Below, one piece after another: positions 50,637 to 59,845 of a stretch of DNA of 64,000 bases (within the stretch, counting starts at the first letter, position 1; each line of letters begins with the position of its first letter). The translations under genes were made by a program, and so were the position numbers. Origin of the DNA: Streptomonospora nanhaiensis (GTDB lineage: Bacteria > Actinomycetota > Actinomycetes > Streptosporangiales > Streptosporangiaceae); contig NZ_CP113264.1 of assembly GCF_026642255.1 (NCBI RefSeq), forward strand, positions 4,526,001 to 4,590,000, written 5' to 3'. Under the pieces are notes generated by a model, which was given only the letters and a program-made list of their open reading frames with translations, did no database searches and was not told where the DNA came from.

Positions 50637-51926
50637 TCACGGCGTCCGCGGGGTGCTTCGGGAACGGGACGCCAGGGCGCGCACCGCGAGCACGAACACG
50701 GGCAGGGTGAACAGCGCCGCGAACAGGTTGAGTCCGCCGAACCCCGCCTGGGCCAGCACCACACCGGACAGCGCTCCCGCCGCGGCGCCGCCCAGGTTCA
50801 TGGTGAGGTCGCTGACCCCCTGCACCCGCGGGCGCACGTCCGCCGACAGCGACTCGGCCAGCAGGGCCGTCCCCGCCACCAGACCGAAGGACCAGCCCAG
50901 CCCCAGGAGCACCAGCCCCGTCGTCACGAGCACCTCGTCGTGACCGGCCGTCCCGGACACCGCGGTCGCGACCAGCAGGATCACCTGGCCGGTGAGGAGC
51001 ACCGGGACCCGGCCGAACCGGTCGGTGAGCCAGCCCACCACCGGCGACAGGCCGTACATGCCGGCGATGTGCAGGGAGATGGTCAGGCCGATGACGGTCA
51101 GCGCGGCGCCGTGGTGCGACATGTGCACGGGCGTCATCGTCATGACCGCGACCATCACCGTGTGGCTGGCGACGATGCCCACGATCGCGAGGAGGGCTCC
51201 TGGGCTGCGTCCGACGACGCGCAGGGCTCCGGGCACGGACAGCCGTACACCGGCGGGGGCTCCGCTGCGGGCCAGCTCGGTGGTGGCCGTGCGCAGGGGG
51301 TCGGGGCGCAGCAGGGCGAAGATCAGGACCGCCCCCAGGACGAACCCGGTGGTGGTGAAGACCACGGGGCCGAGCAGCTCGGGGAGGCCGAGGAGGGCGG
51401 CGACCCTCCCGCTGGGGCCGATGAGGTTGGGGCCCGCCACCGAGCCGACGGTGGTCGCCCACACCACGACGGACAGGTCGCGGCCGCGCGTGGCCTCGGA
51501 CGCCAGGTCCGCGGCCGCGTGCCTGGACTGGAGGTTGGTCGCGGTCCCCGCTCCGACGAGCACCATCCCGAGGAGGAAGAGGGCGAACGACTCCAGGACG
51601 GTGGCGGCGATGACGGTGGTTCCGCCGAAGGCGCCGAGCGTCCAGCCCAGCGCCAGGCCGGGACGGCGTCCCCGGCGGGCGGCCAGTGACGCCAGCGGCA
51701 GGGCGAACACGGCGGCGCCCAGGGTGATCATGGTGGTGGCCATACCGGACCAGGTGTCCGAGCCGGACAGGTCGAGCGCGATGAGCGCGCCCACGGCGAG
51801 CATGGCGCCCATGCCGATGCCGCCGACCACCTGGGCGAGCATGAGGACGAGGACGGTGCGGCGCTGGATGCGGGCGCGCGCCTCCTCGGGGAGGGCCTCC
51901 CCGACATGAGCGTTTTCTGTCGACAC
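50637..51926 (-). CDS. MFS transporter, 429 aa
   Basis: Twelve predicted helices, with the first-loop motif SLAARRGRRPGLALGWTLGA and the mirrored one GWLTDRFGRVPVLLTGQVIL. These follow the DHA1-type drug exporter pattern. ATG at 51926. The GTG-started DUF4352 gene is downstream in the same direction, after 133 bases. Substrate unknown. Confidence 0.9.
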   Translation of the reverse strand: MSTENAHVGEALPEEARARIQRRTVLVLMLAQVVGGIGMGAMLAVGALIALDLSGSDTWSGMATTMITLGAAVFALPLASLAARRGRRPGLALGWTLGAFGGTTVIAATVLESFALFLLGMVLVGAGTATNLQSRHAAADLASEATRGRDLSVVVWATTVGSVAGPNLIGPSGRVAALLGLPELLGPVVFTTTGFVLGAVLIFALLRPDPLRTATTELARSGAPAGVRLSVPGALRVVGRSPGALLAIVGIVASHTVMVAVMTMTPVHMSHHGAALTVIGLTISLHIAGMYGLSPVVGWLTDRFGRVPVLLTGQVILLVATAVSGTAGHDEVLVTTGLVLLGLGWSFGLVAGTALLAESLSADVRPRVQGVSDLTMNLGGAAAGALSGVVLAQAGFGGLNLFAALFTLPVFVLAVRALASRSRSTPRTP

Positions 51927-52136
51927 GAGGCCTGCTCTCCGATTCGTCCTATCTACGGAGGAATCGTAACCGGCCGCTCAGGGGGGCGGACGCGTCGGGT
52001 CCCCGCCCCACGGGGGCGGTCCCCGCCCCGTGAACTGCGGCGGCGGACCCGCTCCCCCCGGACAGCCGACAGGACGCCCCCGTCCCCGGACAGGACAGGG
52101 GCCCGGACCGACGGCTCCGCACCCGGTGGCACTTCC

Positions 52137-53882
52137 TTACCGACCCCCCTGCCGTCCGGCGGTCTGCTCGACCCAGCGGTCGTCGGCGAACCACCGCAGC
52201 GCCGCGCGCAGGCGCTCGATGTCGTGATGCTTTGCGGCACCTATTTCCTTGGCGAGGCACACGACCTTTCCCCCCTGGAAATCCTTGAGCGAGGCGAACT
52301 TGGGGAGGTCTTTGCCGGGCCAGATCACGAACTGGGTCTCGGCTCCCCCACCGACCAGGCTGACCTGAGTCAGGTCCTGCCAAGAGGCCATCCGCTTTCC
52401 TGGCCCCCTCTCGGTCCCGGCCGTCAGGCCGCTGTCGCGCAGACCAAGATGTGGGGGACCTTCGGCAATCGCGGAGACGACCCACCAGACGGCCAGGATG
52501 AACCCGGCGGCTATGCACAGTTGACCCAACAGGGGGTCAATGAGACTCGCGATGCTGCTGATGAGGCCGCCGAGGAGCACAATCGAAGCTAGGAGGAAGA
52601 TTGTTCCCAGGACCTCCGGCACTCCCCAGGATCCTTTGAATTCCACCTCCTCCACCGGTTCTGGCCGGGCATTACTTCCAGTTCCGATGTCGAAGGCCTT
52701 CCGAACGGTGCCGCGCGGCTTGAATTCGATGCGGCGCACCGTGCTGCGCCGTCCGCCGGCGTCGACCTGCACGGTGTGCTGGCCCGCCTCCAGGGGGAAG
52801 CGACTGCGCCCGCCCACTGGGACGGCCCCGACGGCTATGCCGTCGAGGAGAACCTCCACCGGTTCGAGGCTGAGATTGCCGACCACCAGTGCCGCCCGGT
52901 CCGGAGCGGCCGTGCCGGGCTCGGAGGCCCGAGACCGCTTCGTCTTCGGCTCGGCCGTCTTCCGCGCAGGAGGCCTTGCCTGCGGTGTCTCGATCCGGGT
53001 GTAGTTGAGCGTGTGGCGGGCCAGGACCTCGGTGAGGTCATCGGGCAGCCATCGGCCGCCGTCGCGGGCCCGGGCGGAGGATATGGCGGTCAGGGCCGTC
53101 AGCACGTCGTCCAGGCCGGGCCGGTCCGCAGGGTCCTTGGCGAGGCAGGCGCTGATCAGACCCGCCAGGGGCACGGGCAGGCCCGCCAGGTCGGGCTCCT
53201 CCTGGACCACCCGGAAGAGGACCGCGAGTGCGGGTCCCTCCCCGAAGGGACTGCAGCCGGTGGCGGCGAAAGCGAGCACGCATCCCAGGGAGAACACGTC
53301 CGAGGCCGGGCCGACCTTCTGCGCCTTCGCCTGTTCGGGGGACATGAACGCGGCCGTTCCCAGCACGGTGGAACTGTGGGTGTGGGAGGTGGTGTCCAGG
53401 GCGCGGGCGATCCCGAAGTCGATGAGGCGGGGCCCCTCCTGGGCCAGCAGGACGTTGGCGGGTTTGAGGTCGCGGTGCACGATCCCCTGGGCGTGCACGG
53501 CGGCCAGGCCCTCGGCCAGGCCGGCGCCGAGAACAGCCACCGTCTCCGCCGGCAGGGGGCCGTGGTCGGTGACGGCGCGGTGCAGGGTGGGGCCGGGGAT
53601 GTAGGCGGTGACCAGCCAGGGCGGGGTGGCGTCGGTGTCGGCGTCCACGACGGGGGCGGTGTAGAACCCGCCGACCTTGCGCGCGGCCTTGACCTCGGCG
53701 GCGAAGCGGCGGCGGAAGTCGGCGTCGTCGGCGAGTTCGGGGCGCACGACCTTGACCGCGACGGTGTGCCCGCCGGGGGAACGGCCCAGGAACACCTGGC
53801 CCATCCCTCCGCCGCCCAGACGGGCGTGCAGCGTGTAGGGGCCGATGTGGGCGGGGTCGCTGTCTCGCAGGGGGTCGGCCAT
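52137..53882 (-). CDS. Ser/Thr protein kinase with extra sensor/membrane part, 581 aa
   Basis: The N-terminal kinase domain (residues 14-275) is complete: RLGGGGMGQVFLG, K44 in VAVKVV, HRD at 136-138 (IVHRDLKPANVLL) and DFG at 155-157. The middle (about 325-400) is a PEGA-like domain (NLSLEPVEVLLDGIAVGAVP). Two membrane helices follow (about 430-495, IFLLASIVLLGGLISSIASL). The C-terminal part (about 500-575, RWFADDRWV) looks like a PH-like domain. ATG at 53882. It belongs to the actinobacterial Pkn-type group; partners unknown. Confidence 0.9.
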   Translation of the reverse strand: MADPLRDSDPAHIGPYTLHARLGGGGMGQVFLGRSPGGHTVAVKVVRPELADDADFRRRFAAEVKAARKVGGFYTAPVVDADTDATPPWLVTAYIPGPTLHRAVTDHGPLPAETVAVLGAGLAEGLAAVHAQGIVHRDLKPANVLLAQEGPRLIDFGIARALDTTSHTHSSTVLGTAAFMSPEQAKAQKVGPASDVFSLGCVLAFAATGCSPFGEGPALAVLFRVVQEEPDLAGLPVPLAGLISACLAKDPADRPGLDDVLTALTAISSARARDGGRWLPDDLTEVLARHTLNYTRIETPQARPPARKTAEPKTKRSRASEPGTAAPDRAALVVGNLSLEPVEVLLDGIAVGAVPVGGRSRFPLEAGQHTVQVDAGGRRSTVRRIEFKPRGTVRKAFDIGTGSNARPEPVEEVEFKGSWGVPEVLGTIFLLASIVLLGGLISSIASLIDPLLGQLCIAAGFILAVWWVVSAIAEGPPHLGLRDSGLTAGTERGPGKRMASWQDLTQVSLVGGGAETQFVIWPGKDLPKFASLKDFQGGKVVCLAKEIGAAKHHDIERLRAALRWFADDRWVEQTAGRQGGR

Positions 53883-54030
53883 GGCACCGCTTCCAGGGGG
53901 TTCGGCTCGGTCGGGAGCAGATGATCCCAGGGAAACCGCCCCGGTGGGCGTTCCTTGCCGGAACCGGCCACCACGGCCTCACCGGCGAGGTCTACCGCGT
54001 TTCGAGGTCCCCGGCGATCCTCCCCCGGGG
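53883..54030. other. region between kinase start and small gene
   Basis: About 150 bases that hold the kinase promoter. No gene seen. The open frames on the plus strand here are shadows of the kinase. Confidence 0.4.
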
Positions 54031-54207
54031 TCATCCCGCGTGGTGGCGGATCCGCTCGCGCGGAAGCAGCGCGAATTCCTCCGCTCCGGCTCCCTCATCA
54101 GGGACGGCGGACACCGACCGCGCCCCCGCGTTCCGGGCGTCGGCCATGAAGCGGTTGACCCGTTCGCGGGCCCGGCCGAGCCCGCGGAACACCCGGTCGG
54201 TCACCAC
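54031..54207 (-). CDS. small hypothetical protein, 58 aa
   Basis: From GTG at 54207 the minus strand reads VVTDRVFRGLGRARERVNRF, then ADARNAGARSVSAVPDEG and ends LLPRERIRHHAG. Third positions are mostly G or C and the composition is protein-like: a basic helix then an acidic patch. It lies 58 bases after the flavoprotein stop on the same strand. The frame is also open upstream but without a good start. No family is recognised. It may be a real small gene or the 3' end of a degraded one. Confidence 0.45.
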   Translation of the reverse strand: MVTDRVFRGLGRARERVNRFMADARNAGARSVSAVPDEGAGAEEFALLPRERIRHHAG

Positions 54208-54265
54208 CGCCTGAATCCAGCCGTGCGGGGGCGGTGCTCCGGGGACCGGGACGGGAGGGCGCCCC

Positions 54266-54772
54266 CTACTGTACGGCCGCCCCGGCGAGGGCTTCGGCCA
54301 CCCGGCGCCACGGAGGAAGACCGTGGGCGGGATCGCGCAGAAGCGTGACGTGGGGGATCTCGTCCAGGAGCCGGAGACTGCGGTCCAGTGCGGGATGGCC
54401 CGCGAGCCCGTCCCCCGTCTTGGGAACCATGAGCGTGGGGACGCCGCGCCCGATCATCTCGCAGACGAGCGCGACGGCGAACGTGTCGGTGAGGCCGAGG
54501 GCGGTCCTGTTCGTGCTGTTGAAGGACCAGGGGCAGGCGAGGACGGCGTCCGGAGGGGGCAGGCTCGTGCCGGTGCCGGGACGCCGGAAGTCCACGCGGA
54601 CCGGTTCCCCGGTCAGCGCCTCCAGTGCGTCGAGGTCGTGGAAACGGGTGCCCGTCGGCGTGCACAGGACGGTGACCCGCCACCCCTTCCCCTGGAGCAG
54701 GCGGACCAGGTCGGGGGCTGTCTCCTCCGGCCTGGTGGAGGCGGCGGAGAGCGCGAGGTAGAGGGTTCCCAT
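54266..54772 (-). CDS. flavoprotein of the PF02441 (Ppcdc-like) family, 168 aa
   Basis: FMN-binding flavodoxin-like fold of the phosphopantothenoylcysteine decarboxylase/LanD type. The start LYLALSAASTRPEETAPDLV is followed by KGWRVTVLCTPTGTRFHD, DAVLACPWSFNSTNRTALGL and LVCEMIGRGVPTLMVPKTGD. The active-site His and PASANT motif of classical decarboxylases are replaced (ACPWSFNSTN), so the reaction may differ. ATG at 54772. It is a stand-alone gene often seen in actinobacteria as a flavoprotein of unknown function. Confidence 0.82.
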   Translation of the reverse strand: MGTLYLALSAASTRPEETAPDLVRLLQGKGWRVTVLCTPTGTRFHDLDALEALTGEPVRVDFRRPGTGTSLPPPDAVLACPWSFNSTNRTALGLTDTFAVALVCEMIGRGVPTLMVPKTGDGLAGHPALDRSLRLLDEIPHVTLLRDPAHGLPPWRRVAEALAGAAVQ

Positions 54773-54995
54773 ACGTCCGGTCTGTCCGCTGGGGCGGGGG
54801 CGCATGCGTGCCACGGGTCCCTGGTTCCTCCGGGCGTCCCCGAGGCGGACGGCGGCGGTACGCACAGGGCCCGCGCCGGTCGGCGCGCCCCCGCCACCCG
54901 TGGCGCCTCCCACGCGACGCGAACGCCTTACCGCGGTCGCCGTCCGGGGGCGTGTGCGGAACGCGTGCGTTCGGGCCGAATCAGCAGACGCCCTC

Positions 54996-55253
54996 CTAGG
55001 CCCGGCCGTAGCGCCAGCGCAGGAAGTCGTGCTCGCGCTCGACGTAGCGCATCTCGGCGTAGAGGTTGTGCGGGTCGCGCGCACTGATGACGACGCCGCT
55101 CTCGGGGACCACCGGCCAGCACGCGTAGGCCCAGAAGCAGCGGGTGTAGGCCCCCCAGACGACGACCCACGCCCCCTGCTTCTGCCATTCGATGTGCTCG
55201 GCGATCCGGCGCTGTTCCTCGTCTCCTGTGTCGTCCATGCCGACTGTGGGCAT
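54996..55253 (-). CDS. conserved hypothetical protein, 85 aa
   Basis: The product has a hydrophilic start (MDDTGDEEQRRIAEHIEWQK), a Trp/Tyr-rich stretch (GAWVVVWGAYTRCFWAYACW) and a basic end (EHDFLRWRYGRA). The ATG at 55253 or an inner ATG at 55238 could start it. Soluble, no signal peptide. I recognise no named family. A terminator (55338-55378) separates it from panD. Confidence 0.65.
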   Translation of the reverse strand: MPTVGMDDTGDEEQRRIAEHIEWQKQGAWVVVWGAYTRCFWAYACWPVVPESGVVISARDPHNLYAEMRYVEREHDFLRWRYGRA

Positions 55254-55337
55254 ACCCGCCGCCGGGAGGACCGATCAGGCCGGAATCGGCCAGTTTGCAA
55301 GGGTTGTAGGTGCGCTCCGAAAGCCGTTGCACGGACA

Positions 55338-55378
55338 GGACGCCCGTGCCGACGCCGTGGGCGCCGGCACGGGCGTCC
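55338..55378 (-). terminator. terminator of panD
   Basis: GGACGCCCGTGCCG (55338-55351) and CGGCACGGGCGTCC (55365-55378) form a perfect 14-bp stem with a 13-base loop just after the panD stop on the leftward strand. Confidence 0.85.
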
Positions 55379-55400
55379 GCCTCGCGCGTGTCCGGGCCGG

Positions 55401-55808
55401 TCAGCGCCCGGCGACGAGTGTCGTGTCGCCGGGGACCGGCTCCGCCGGGTCGTTGCCCAGCTTGACGATCCTGTTGTCGCGGTCCACGTGCACGATGTGC
55501 TGGACGTGCTCGGCGCGCTCGGCCTCGTCCACCTGGGCGTAGCCGATGATGATGACGAGGTCGCCGGGGCTGACCAGACGGGCGGCGGCCCCGTTGATGC
55601 CGATGACCCCGCTGCCGCGCTCCCCGACGAGGGCGTAGGTGACCAGGCGGGCTCCGTTGTCGATGTCGACGATGTGGACCTGCTCCCCGTCGACGATGTC
55701 GGCGGCGTCCATCAGGTCGGCGTCGATCGTGACGGAGCCGACGTAGTGCAGGTCGGCCTGGGTGACCGTGGCGCGGTGGATCTTGCCGTTGATGAGGGTG
55801 CGCAGCAC
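55401..55808 (-). CDS. panD: aspartate 1-decarboxylase, 135 aa
   Basis: PanD makes beta-alanine from aspartate for pantothenate and CoA. The proenzyme self-cleaves at G24-S25 in HYVGSVTID to form the pyruvoyl group. Catalytic-site motifs INGKIHRATVTQADL, VHIVDIDNGARL, YALVGERGSGVIGINGAAARL and GDLVIIIGYAQ are intact. ATG at 55808. It is not adjacent to panB or panC in this window. Confidence 0.96.
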   Translation of the reverse strand: MLRTLINGKIHRATVTQADLHYVGSVTIDADLMDAADIVDGEQVHIVDIDNGARLVTYALVGERGSGVIGINGAAARLVSPGDLVIIIGYAQVDEAERAEHVQHIVHVDRDNRIVKLGNDPAEPVPGDTTLVAGR

Positions 55809-56000
55809 TGTTCGAGCCTCGTTTCAGGTGTCTTGCGAACTACAGGCCCCTGTGTCGGGGGTCCCGTGCGTCTCCCATGATGGACCCGGCCGGGAGCGGC
55901 TGCGACCACCGGGGTCCCGCAATGCGACGAACGCCCCCGCGACCGCCGGTGTTCCCCGCGGCGGCCGGCCCCACCGGACCGGCCGCCGCGCAGAACGCGC

Positions 56001-58841
56001 CTAGTTGAACGAGGAGTAGGCGACCACGCCGCGGCGCACCAGGTCGGCGGCCTTGCGCGAGGTGGAGCGCACCTCCGCGTCACCGGTCGCCCCGGCGATC
56101 TGGCTGAGCATGTCCACCAGCATCTTGGCGGTGCGCACGAAGTCGCCCGCGGGCATGTCCGCCTGGCGCAGGATGTCGTCCAGCCGGTCGCCGCGCGCCC
56201 ACCGGTGCGCCGTCCACACGAACCCCAGGTCCGGCTGGCGCAGGAACGACACCCGGTGCCGGGCCTCGACCTCGTTGAGCTCGCCCCACAGCCGCACCAT
56301 CTCGGCGAGGGTCGTCTCGACCGGGCCGGAGGGGACGCGGGGGTAGGCGTCGTCGTTGCGTCGCGCCTCGTAGACCAGGGACGCCACGCACGCGGCCAGC
56401 TCCACCGGGTTGAGGCCCTTCCAGACCCCCCGGCGCAGGCACTCGGCGACGAGCAGGTCCAGCTCCGAGTAGATCTTGGCCAGACGCGACCCGTCGTCGG
56501 ACACGCTGTCCCCGGACAGGTACTCTAGGTCCTCCAGGACGCCGCACACCCGGTCGAAGGTACGGGAGATGACGTGCGAGCGCCCCTCGACCCGGCGGCG
56601 CAGCGAGTCGGTCTCACGGCTCAGCCGGAAGTACCGCTCCGCCCAGCGGGCGTGGTCCTCGCGGTCCGCGCACCCGTGGCAGGGGTGCTCGCGCAGCGCG
56701 GTGCGCAGCCGCAGCACCTCGGCGTCCTCGCCCGCGTCGCGTCCGCCCCGCTCGTAGACCGGGTCGGTGCCGCGCTCCTTGAGCTTGTTGCGCAGCGTGG
56801 AGGCCAGGTCCTGGCGGGACCTGGGCGACTTGGCGGAGAAGGACTTGGGGATGCGCATCCGCCCGGACGGATGCACGGGAACGGTGAAGTCGCTGGCGTT
56901 GACCCGCTTGACCTGCTTGTCCGCCGTGAGCACCAGCGGTGCGGGCAGGTCGTGGCGCAGTCCGGGGTCGAGCACCACGGCGTGTCCGGAGAAGCGGCCC
57001 GACGGGATGCGGATGATGTCGCCCGGCCGCAGTTTCTCCAGGCTCTCCAGGGCCTCGTCGCGCCGCTGGGCCGAACGGGTCTTGGAGAGCACGGACTCGC
57101 GGTCGCTCAGGGCGCGGCGCAGCGAGGCGTACTCCATGAAGTCGCCCAGGTGGCACTCGGCGGCCTTGGCGTAGCCGTCCAGCGCCTCCTCGTGCTTGCG
57201 CAGCTGCTTGACCAGGCCGACCACGGCGCGGTCGGCCTGGAACTGGGCGAAGGACTCCTCCAGCATGGTGCGGCTGCGCCGGCGGCCGACCTGGCCCACC
57301 AGGTTGACCGCCATGTTGTAGGACGGCTGGAAGCTGGAGTTGAGCGGGTAGGTGCGGGTGCCCGCGAGGCTGGCGACGGCCTCGGGGTCGGTCCCTGCCT
57401 GCCACACGACGACGGCGTGGCCCTCCACGTCGATGCCGCGGCGTCCGGCACGGCCGGTGAGCTGCGTGTACTCGCCCGGGGTGAGCCGGACGTGGGCCTC
57501 GCCGTTCCACTTGTCGAGCTTCTCGATGACCACGGTCCGCGCGGGCATGTTGATGCCCAGGGCGAGGGTCTCGGTGGCGAACACGGCGCGGATGAGCCCC
57601 CGGGAGAACAGGTGCTCGACGATCTCCTTGAACGTGGGGAGCATCCCCGCGTGGTGGGAGGAGATGCCCGCCTCCAGGGCGCGGAGCCACTGGTCGAAGC
57701 CGAGCACGGCCAGGTCGGCCGGGGGGATGTCGGCGCACCGGGTCTCCGCGTACTCGCGGATCTCGGCGGCCTCCTCCGGGCTGGTGAGCACCAGGCCGGA
57801 GGCCACGCACTGGCGGACGGCGTCGTCGCAGCCCGCGCGGCTGAAGATGAAGGTGATGGCGGGCAGCAGCCCGTCGTCGTCGAGTTCCTCGATGATGGCC
57901 GTCCGGGAGGGCGGCGCGAAACGCGAGCGCGGGCGGATGCTGCCCCGGGCCCTGGACTGCGGGTGGCGCCGCCGGTCGGCCAGCTGGGTGATCCGGGAGT
58001 CCTCCTCGGCGAACCGGATCAGGGACGGGTTGATCCGCAGCCTCTGGCCGCCGACCTCGATCTCCCGGTGCTGCTGCGGGCGGCGCCTCTCGCGCTTGCG
58101 CTTGCCCTTGCTGCGGTGGCCGCCGGAGTCGGGCTCCTCCTCCGGGCCGGTGTCCTCCTCCATGTCCACGAACAGGTCGTGGACGCGGTTGCCGACCATG
58201 ACGTGCTGCCACAGCGGCACCGGGCGCTTCTCGTCGACGATGACGGTGGTGTCGCCGCGCACCTGCTGCAGCCACTCGCCGAACTCCTCGGCGTTGCTGA
58301 CGGTCGCGGAGAGGGCCACCATGCGCACCGACTCGGGCAGGTGGATGATGACCTCCTCCCACACCGCGCCGCGGAAGCGGTCGGCGAGGTAGTGGACCTC
58401 GTCCATCACCACGTAGGCGAGCCCGCCGAGGGTGGAGGAGCCCTCGTAGAGCATGTTGCGCAGCACCTCGGTGGTCATGACGACCACGGGGGCCTCGCCG
58501 TTGACGCTGTTGTCACCGGTCAGCAGTCCGACCCGGTCGGCGCCGTAGCGCTTGACCAGGTCGTTGTACTTCTGGTTGGACAGGGCCTTGATGGGCGTGG
58601 TGTAGAAGCACTTGGTGCCCTCGGACAGGGCCAGGTGCACGGCGAACTCGCCGACCACGGTCTTGCCGGAGCCGGTCGGGGCGGCCACCAGCACCCCGTG
58701 GCCGTTCTCCAGGACCCGGCAGGCCCTGACCTGGAACGGATCGAACTCGAACCCGTAGAGGCCCTGGAAGGCCTCGATGGCGGGGCTGGAGGCGGCCTGG
58801 CGCCGACGGAAGGCGGCGTACCGCTCGGAGTGACTACTCAT
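56001..58841 (-). CDS. helY: HelY/Mtr4-type DEAD/DEVH-box RNA helicase, 946 aa
   Basis: A large Ski2-like RNA helicase probably involved in RNA processing. Walker A APTGSGKT at residues 54-61, DEVH at 147-150, ALSATVSNAEEFG, and motifs V/VI VFATETLALGINMPARTVVI and LTGRAGRRGIDVEGH. An insert of about 60 residues rich in Lys/Arg/Glu (HRSKGKRKRERRRPQQH) lies between the RecA domains. The C-terminal arch/ratchet part ends VRRGVVAYSSFN. ATG at 58841; the diacylglycerol kinase stop is 12 bases upstream. Confidence 0.93.
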   Translation of the reverse strand: MSSHSERYAAFRRRQAASSPAIEAFQGLYGFEFDPFQVRACRVLENGHGVLVAAPTGSGKTVVGEFAVHLALSEGTKCFYTTPIKALSNQKYNDLVKRYGADRVGLLTGDNSVNGEAPVVVMTTEVLRNMLYEGSSTLGGLAYVVMDEVHYLADRFRGAVWEEVIIHLPESVRMVALSATVSNAEEFGEWLQQVRGDTTVIVDEKRPVPLWQHVMVGNRVHDLFVDMEEDTGPEEEPDSGGHRSKGKRKRERRRPQQHREIEVGGQRLRINPSLIRFAEEDSRITQLADRRRHPQSRARGSIRPRSRFAPPSRTAIIEELDDDGLLPAITFIFSRAGCDDAVRQCVASGLVLTSPEEAAEIREYAETRCADIPPADLAVLGFDQWLRALEAGISSHHAGMLPTFKEIVEHLFSRGLIRAVFATETLALGINMPARTVVIEKLDKWNGEAHVRLTPGEYTQLTGRAGRRGIDVEGHAVVVWQAGTDPEAVASLAGTRTYPLNSSFQPSYNMAVNLVGQVGRRRSRTMLEESFAQFQADRAVVGLVKQLRKHEEALDGYAKAAECHLGDFMEYASLRRALSDRESVLSKTRSAQRRDEALESLEKLRPGDIIRIPSGRFSGHAVVLDPGLRHDLPAPLVLTADKQVKRVNASDFTVPVHPSGRMRIPKSFSAKSPRSRQDLASTLRNKLKERGTDPVYERGGRDAGEDAEVLRLRTALREHPCHGCADREDHARWAERYFRLSRETDSLRRRVEGRSHVISRTFDRVCGVLEDLEYLSGDSVSDDGSRLAKIYSELDLLVAECLRRGVWKGLNPVELAACVASLVYEARRNDDAYPRVPSGPVETTLAEMVRLWGELNEVEARHRVSFLRQPDLGFVWTAHRWARGDRLDDILRQADMPAGDFVRTAKMLVDMLSQIAGATGDAEVRSTSRKAADLVRRGVVAYSSFN

Positions 58842-58853
58842 ATGGCCTCCAGC

Positions 58854-59750
58854 CTATGAGGTCAGCTCCAACATCTCGACCGATTTGGGGACGACCTCGC
58901 AGACCAGTGGCGGCTCCCCGACCCGCTCGCCGTCGGCGTAGGCGGCGCCGGCCGCGGCGCGGATGGTGACGGAGCGGCCGCGTTCGACCACCACCTCGTC
59001 GCATCCGGTGTGGCTGCCGTTGAAGACGCGGGGGAACAGGCGCAGGAACCGGCCCACCGGGGCCTCGCGGACGAAGACCACGTCGAGGAGTCCGTCGTCG
59101 GGTTCGGCGTCGGGGCACACGAGCATGCCTCCGCCGTAGGCGCTGGTGTTGCCGACCGCGACGAGCATGCCGGGTTCGGCGATGCGTCTGCCGTCCACCT
59201 CGATCTCGAAGTCGACGGGCGCGAAGGAGCGCAGTTCCGCGAGCAGGCCCACCACGTAGCCGGCGCGACCGAGCCTGAACCGGGAGTCGTTGACCCGCTC
59301 GTTGACCCTGGCGTCGAAGCCGCAGGCCAGGACGCTGAGGTAGTAGCGCTGGGTGCCGTCGGCCAGGGTCATGCGCACGGTGTCGGCGGGGCGGGTGCGG
59401 CCCCGCAGGATCGCGGCGGCCACCTCCCGGGCCGGGCCGCTGGGGCGGCCGAAGGCGCGGGCGATGTCGTTGCCGGTCCCGGTGGGCACCACGGCCAGGG
59501 GGACCCCGGTCCCCACGACACCCTGGAGGGCCTGGTGGACGAGGCCGTCACCGCCGACGGCGACGAGGGCGTCCGGGTTGTCGGAGGCGGCCAGGCGCGC
59601 CATCCTCCGGCTGTCGGAGGCCGAGCGCCCGGTGTACACGTGCACTCTGGCCCCGGCGTCGCGGAGCGCCTGTTTGAGCCGGACCGCGGTGACGGCGGCG
59701 CGGCGCCTGCCGGAAACGGGGTTGACGAGAAGAGCGATGTGAGGGGGCAT
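58854..59750 (-). CDS. diacylglycerol kinase family lipid kinase (YegS/DgkB-like), 298 aa
   Basis: The catalytic N-terminal domain has PVSGRRRA, the GGDG motif at residues 66-69 (LVAVGGDGLVHQAL) and PTGTGNDIARAFGRP at 90-104. The C-terminal beta-sandwich ends GERVGEPPLVCEVVPKSVEM. It phosphorylates diacylglycerol or a related lipid at the membrane. ATG at 59750. It is followed by helY after 12 bases, and both lie downstream of the DUF397 and tat genes in one leftward direction. Confidence 0.92.
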   Translation of the reverse strand: MPPHIALLVNPVSGRRRAAVTAVRLKQALRDAGARVHVYTGRSASDSRRMARLAASDNPDALVAVGGDGLVHQALQGVVGTGVPLAVVPTGTGNDIARAFGRPSGPAREVAAAILRGRTRPADTVRMTLADGTQRYYLSVLACGFDARVNERVNDSRFRLGRAGYVVGLLAELRSFAPVDFEIEVDGRRIAEPGMLVAVGNTSAYGGGMLVCPDAEPDDGLLDVVFVREAPVGRFLRLFPRVFNGSHTGCDEVVVERGRSVTIRAAAGAAYADGERVGEPPLVCEVVPKSVEMLELTS

Positions 59751-59845
59751 ACCAGTCCTTGCTACCCCGTAAGGGACAGGGAGGGAGTTCGGAGCTGTGG
59801 AGGTCGCCCGCGCACCCCTCGCGCCCGGGTGCGCGCGGGGGTGCG

